Below, in pieces: positions 34,601 through 38,753 of a DNA stretch of 38,753 nucleotides. A program made the position numbers and the translations under genes. Origin of the DNA: Gonium pectorale (lineage: Eukaryota; Chlorophyta; Chlorophyceae; Chlamydomonadales; Volvocaceae); the NCBI GenBank assembly GCA_001584585.1, contig LSYV01000109.1, positions 152,862-191,614 on the forward strand, in the 5' to 3' direction. Numbering within the stretch: the first letter of the stretch is position 1; the number at the start of each line of letters is the position of its first letter. Below the pieces are notes generated by a model. It saw nothing but the letters and a program-made list of their open reading frames with translations, was not told the DNA's origin and searched no databases.

Positions 34601-35378
34601 GTACCCTACAAGGACGGTCTGCTAGGGAGGGGGATCGCCAGCAGGTCCCCACCAGCCACAACGGTTGCCCCTCCGGCTTCCGGTCAACCCCGACACAGCG
34701 TACCTGGCCTTTGCTACGGTGGAAATGCTATACATGCGTTCGTTGTCAGGCCCGCTACGCCCGGTAAGCTCCTCGCTCCTGGTCAAGCACCCACCCAACC
34801 CACCCATACACCCGCACACCCACCAATCGGTCTACAGGTAGTTTCTGCTTTCGAAGGTATTCATTGATGCACTCTTCATGGTACGCTTGATCGCTTCCAG
34901 GACATCCCACGTAACTGCAAGTCAGCTCTGCGGGGAGATTCAACGGGTCCGAGAGATAAGGTTGGCCGCTGGGCGCGATGACACACTCAGGGACATGCCA
35001 GCCCCCCGGGAAGGAAGATAGCTACGCAGGCAGACCCACCCCAACGTGCGCTGTTTGGCGGCATTTTCGGCTGCGTCGCGGACCGAGGCGTAAGGGACGC
35101 ACGCGTCACTACATAGCAACTACATCAACTACACAGCAACATGACAGTTCCAGCGGATCAAGGACGGCGACCAGGAGACCCTTCTACCGCCTTCTGCCCG
35201 AGAGCCGCTTCACGAGAGCGAGCCCTGCCCCGACCGGTTCATAAGAAGCACAAGAAGCACACGCTTCGTTCGGAGGCACGCATTTGTTCAAGGCGTTGGA
35301 CTTACCCCGCCTGTATTCGGCCTCCGTCACCTCCTCTGTACAAATAAAGCACTTCTGTTTTGGAGCCTGATAGGCCAT
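31672..35378 (-). CDS. Uncharacterised PHD-like zinc-finger protein, paralog B (675 aa)
   Basis: Tandem paralog of the gene at 25812-30489. Six exons, right to left: 35378-35306, 34927-34836, 34421-34142, 33842-33498, 33193-33088 and 32803-31672 (stop TGA). They sum to 2028 nt, and every junction keeps frame. Zinc-ligand pattern: Cys10-x2-Cys13, Cys28-x4-Cys33, His41-x2-Cys44 (YHEEC) and Cys60-x9-Cys70, followed by GRITSTH and a Lys-rich NQKKKQKR segment. This is the C4HC3 order of a PHD finger with an unusually wide last pair. Later blocks are VNAAKVVGA, APERVVRQRNIPGWSP, EQQRAMVAALRAQ, an acidic stretch (DDDEAEGADSSEDGEG) and AQEDFPAFPKA. The domain shared with paralog A is at about 401-465 (DPVFATDDG, VVVQDAYGNYLRMEDVYG). 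An Ala/Pro-rich region and Tyr/Gln/Pro-rich segment end in EEELDDLMQLLCV. There is no signal peptide or membrane helix, so it is probably nuclear or cytosolic. Function unknown. Confidence 0.8.
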
Positions 35379-37816
35379 AGTTGCGTAGGCCTTGAATCCT
35401 CAGAGGCCCCAAGGGTCTTGAGGGATCGTGAGTGGTAGCGGGAATTGGGGTTGATACTTGCGGCAGTATGCGCTGTAAGAACCTCCCTGTCACCGAGGTA
35501 AACGCCTATAGATGTTATGGTGCCACGACGGGGTGACATGCGACAGGCGTACCCCGCCTGCCGTACACCACGTCACGCCGTCATTACTTCTAGTACAATA
35601 CAGCACATCGGCAGTCGGTGTGACCCTCCCAAAGAAGTTTGCCCCGCGCCTGCACATATACTAGTGCGTGCACTGTACACGCGCGAGGAAGTCCGGTCCG
35701 CCTGCGACTCGCCCAGCCTCAATAGTCCCATTCACATGTAGTGCCTACCCACGAGGCCCTGGGGACCATATGGATTTGGAATGCGTTCAAGACCTTGGGA
35801 GTTAGTGCAAGCTGTAGCCACGACACGCGTTGGCATGGCGTGTGCGTCCCTGACTTTGCTCCATCGCCCACTGCCATCCCCCTCTCCTCTCGCTCGCACC
35901 AATGGAGTACTTACAGTGTGCAGACGAACCCACCGGGCACCGCCCCTGTCACGAGTCCACATAATCTCTCAAGGTCATCTCGATTGGCTCCTGCAGTTCA
36001 ACTGCATACCTTCATGAAAAAGTAAAAACAGAATCAGGGAAGGCCGCCTCTAACTTCATACATACCTTAAGGTGCGACTTTGCCAGTAGGGCGCCGGGTA
36101 CAAAGCATGGCGGGCGAAGGAGACAAGCAGACGTGCCCCCGGTGTGGGCAGCGGGCGAAGGAGAAGCAGACGGGCCCCCGAGACAAGCAGACGGGCCCCC
36201 CGGTGGCGAAGTTACCTGGTGAGCGCGACGTGGAGATACAGAGACCCGGACGGCGCGGTATGCAACGCAGGTACCGGTCCATCGGCGGCCACAGGTTACT
36301 AAAAAGAAGAAATCTGCAGAGAAAGATCTAGATCATGGCGCCCAGCCCGCCGCCCTCGACCGCCGGGCGGTGTCAAACAGGCCTGGAAAGGACGACAGAT
36401 ACGCGGAGTCAGGTAAAGGCGGTGCAGGCAGCGGTCGCAGGCACCGACATGTTGACGCGCAGATGCAGGCCAAAGCAGCCCCTCCCCCGTAGTCGGCCGC
36501 CGATGGACCGGTGGAAGACAGAGGGGAAAGAAGGGCACCCGGCCATGAGGCACGTGCAAGAGCATCACCGCCTTCCACGTTATCCTCCCACAGGTCGGTC
36601 GCCAGAAGCCACCGCCACTGCGCGCGACACATCGCCCGGGCCAGGGGACGCCGCCGTGTGGACAGTGTCACCACGCGGCTGCCGGCATAAACTGGTCGTC
36701 CACGATGCCGTCGTGTGCACGCCCACGCGTCCCTCCAGAAGGCTCTGTGTCGCAACTTACGAGATAGCCACGTGGACGACGTGTCTCGGACCGGACCGGA
36801 CAGGCGCACGTGCCTGCGACCATGAGTGGCACGGCGCTGCAGCATGTCCTGTGACAGGGCTGTACGGAGGGCATCCTCACCTGTCACCTGTGATCCCAAG
36901 ATTCTGGCGGCATGCCATGCACGCGACCGCCCTGGTTGGCCGCAAATCGCGCCAATCGCGCCAATCGCGTCGAGCGCTTCAGCCTAGGAGCTCGCCGAGG
37001 AGCGACCACAGGGGCGGGGATGTCAGTGGAGCCGGAGGGAGGCCGGAGGGAGGCCTTGCACGGGTAGGCGGGTGGGTCGGTGCATTTGCCTCAGTTCACA
37101 ATCTACGTAAAGGCGTCTTGTGCTAAGTTGCGCTGGTCTTTTCGGGTTCTGGGCCCTACGGCTAACCAGAACTCTTAAGGGTGTTGTACCCTCTCTGCTA
37201 TAGCGCGTCGGGAGCCAATCGGCTCGTGTGGCCTGCAACCCCTCTCCGAGGGAGCCTGTAATCTGTATCTGTATCTGTAGGTGGGTTGGTGGGTGGAGCC
37301 GACAAGTACACCGGCGGTTTCTCACACCACTGAGCCATTACAGCACTACCTGCGTCTCCACGTCCCAGTCAGTCACTCAAACACACTGGAGACTTCACCC
37401 TGGAGGCCGACGCCGAAGTCCAAAAAGGCTTGTGGATGTGTCACTGGTGACGGGTGTGTGTGTTGCCGTCGTACTTCTCGCATGCCCATTGAACCCATCC
37501 GTTACCCTGTACTGTGTACTACATACGATGACACACTCACACCGCGTCGTTCCATTTCAACGCACCGCACTCTGCGCACTCAGTCGGTTGAGCCGGTCAG
37601 CCCGGCCCCACCCGGCACCTCGCTCCACCCCGCAAGGGCCCATGGCCCGCCTCCACTTCCACCCGTCCGCCGGTCTCGGCCCCTGCTTCCCCGACGCGGC
37701 CAGTCGCACTTGCCACCGTGCGCGGCGATCACTGACGGAAGGTTGAACCTCCAGCCTCAGCTGTCTCTCCATGCACATGCGCACCGATGCGTACCGAATC
37801 GAGTGTGGCATGAGGG
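35379..37816. other. 5' flank of paralog B and gene-free region
   Basis: No exon chain or recognisable protein. It contains the third copy of the 20-base motif (36074-36093) and a small tandem array at about 36111-36207. GACAAGCAGACGGGCCCCC-like units recur three times there. CGCGCCAAT is doubled near 36948-36965. Confidence 0.4.
36074..36093 (+). repeat. Dispersed 20-base motif, copy 3
   Basis: GCGACTTTGCCAGTAGGGCG followed by CCGGGTACAAAG. Same orientation as the copies at 10011 and 11093. Confidence 0.5.
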
Positions 37817-37861
37817 ACGGTATGCACTCTTCCTCTATATGGGAGGAAGAGTGCACACCGT
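37817..37861. repeat. 19-bp inverted repeat (hairpin) with 7-base loop
   Basis: Left arm 37817-37835 (ACGGTATGCACTCTTCCTC), loop TATATGG, right arm 37843-37861. One mismatched pair in 19. It is the strongest small palindrome I see in the window. It lies outside any gene, at the left edge of the palindrome array. Confidence 0.85.
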
Positions 37862-37872
37862 GATGACGGGGT

Positions 37873-38470
37873 TGGGCATGCCCAAACCTAATTCCCGTGT
37901 TTACGGTGATGGGCATGCCCAACGTGCCTAGGCATGCCCAACACCGTGAGCACGGTGCCACACGCCTAACGCATAAAAGCGGCCGGTCCTCTGCCCAGTA
38001 AAAGCGTTTCAATGGTGCTTATTTCGATCCTTAGTGTGTGCACACGGCGCTGAGCCTGGAGCTGGGCACACCCGGGCATGCCCGGGCATGCCCAACACCT
38101 TGTGCAGGTTGCGTGCTTGTTGCTCTGTTAAAAATGCAAGCAAGGATAGGCGTGTGGTAAGGGTATGTGTGAACACGTCGCTATCTAACAATGTGCAACG
38201 CAAGCTCACGCTGGAGGCAACACGATGCCTCACGCACCATGATCACAGCTTTGGGCATGCCCAGGCATGCCCAACACCGTCACCACAGGCTGGTGCACAA
38301 AAACGGCATCGCCGTGTCCGCTTGCGCATGCACAGTGATCACCCAGCCCCGACAACGACTTATCCTCACAAGACACCGAGCACTCTTAGCGCAAATGCAG
38401 ACCGATGCCTCACACAACGTGATCACGGCTTTGGGCATGCCAGGGCATGCCCAACACCGTCACTACGGGG
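37873..38470. repeat. Tandem array with GGGCATGCCC palindromes, period about 180 bp
   Basis: Paired palindromes followed by CAACACC begin at 38074, 38253 and 38433 (spacings 179 and 180). A more diverged unit lies around 37911-37945. The last two units also share GATGCCTCAC, GTGATCAC-like and GGCTGGTGCAC flanks. This looks like a short satellite or minisatellite. Confidence 0.75.
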
Positions 38471-38487
38471 CTGGTGCACGAGAACGG

Positions 38488-38753
38488 CTCGTCCCACCCG
38501 GCAGGGACCATGCCCATACATGTCCTGACATGTGACCAACAGGGGGGCGGCTGGTATTGAGGGGGCGCGGCGTGGGGGAGGTGGATGCGCGTTTCGGGTG
38601 GGGGCATGGTAGGCATGGGTACGTCACCCATAGCTCCGCAGCCTCGCAGCCCTCCGTACGACTGCCCGAGCGGCTCCGGCCCGTCCCACCCGGCACGGAC
38701 CATGCCCATACATGTCCTGACACGTGACCAACAGGGGGGCGGCTGGTATTGAG
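38488..38753 (+). repeat. 74-bp direct repeat, two copies 192 bp apart, at the window edge
   Basis: 38488-38561 and 38680-38753 are almost identical. They run from CGTCCCACCCGGCA through CATGCCCATACATGTCCTGA to GGGGGGCGGCTGGTATTGAG. The second copy is cut by the end of the window, so the array may continue. It follows directly on the palindrome array. Confidence 0.85.

Noticed and set aside
36335..37126. 263-codon plus-strand frame
   Set aside because: No recognisable motif, no splice partners, Arg/Thr/Pro-biased composition, and overlapping open frames on the other strand. Typical of GC-rich non-coding DNA.
38074..38093. Perfect tandem GGGCATGCCC GGGCATGCCC, identical to a textbook p53 response element
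   Set aside because: Green algae have no p53. The palindrome recurs as part of a tandem repeat unit, which explains it better.
37873..38470. Repeat array considered as CRISPR
   Set aside because: The repeats are themselves palindromic pairs within a degenerate period of about 180 bp, there are no short uniform spacers, and the DNA is nuclear eukaryotic.

Overview
The window reads as nuclear DNA of a green alga, most likely a volvocalean (Chlamydomonas/Volvox relative). It is GC-rich and its genes are cut into short exons by many GT-AG introns. TGTAA, the green-algal poly(A) signal, lies downstream of at least one gene. The protein set fits: a 451-residue alpha-tubulin, an outer-arm dynein assembly factor, a chloroplast-type fatty-acid enzyme and a Tmc/PAS-type membrane protein. 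I built the exon models by hand from splice sites and frame. For each complete gene model the exon lengths sum to a whole number of codons.

Layout. 229-2309 (+) holds the last six exons of a TmcB-like membrane protein whose 5' part lies off the left edge. 2310-6650 is non-coding and repeat-rich, with a broken fragment related to a gene 29 kb away. 6760-8772 (-) is a complete alpha-tubulin gene (5 exons), with a tub-box-like promoter upstream. 9011-12524 is mostly empty apart from a repeated motif. 12525-16322 (-) is a complete beta-ketoacyl-ACP synthase III (7 exons, plastid type). It is transcribed divergently, from a 431-bp shared promoter region, from 16754-23820 (+), a complete ODA16/DAW1 gene (14 exons, 443 aa). 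An 845-base N gap falls inside ODA16 intron 8 and appears to cost no coding sequence.

25812-30489 (-) and 31672-35378 (-) are two tandem, diverged paralogs that I cannot assign to a named family (about 813 and 675 aa). Both start with a PHD-like C4HC3 cysteine/histidine module split over three exons, followed by a basic linker. Both also have an ERVVRQR / EQRA-VAALRA motif block, a long Ala/Pro/Gly-rich stretch, a conserved roughly 65-residue acidic-aromatic domain, and a C-terminal acidic/leucine tail (DLLALL or DDLMQLL). They are the main candidates for something undescribed. Pieces of this family and of a repeat carrying GACCCGTGGGTC are scattered over the window. One repeat copy is read as coding sequence in the last exon of the first paralog.

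35379-38753 has no convincing gene. It holds a hairpin, an array of GGGCATGCCC palindromes with a period near 180 bp, and a 74-bp direct repeat at the right edge.

Alpha-tubulin and ODA16 both serve the flagellum: tubulin is the axoneme and microtubule subunit, and ODA16 is the adaptor that carries outer dynein arms on the IFT train. KAS III starts plastid fatty-acid synthesis. No shared pathway joins all the genes, as is usual for a nuclear chromosome segment.
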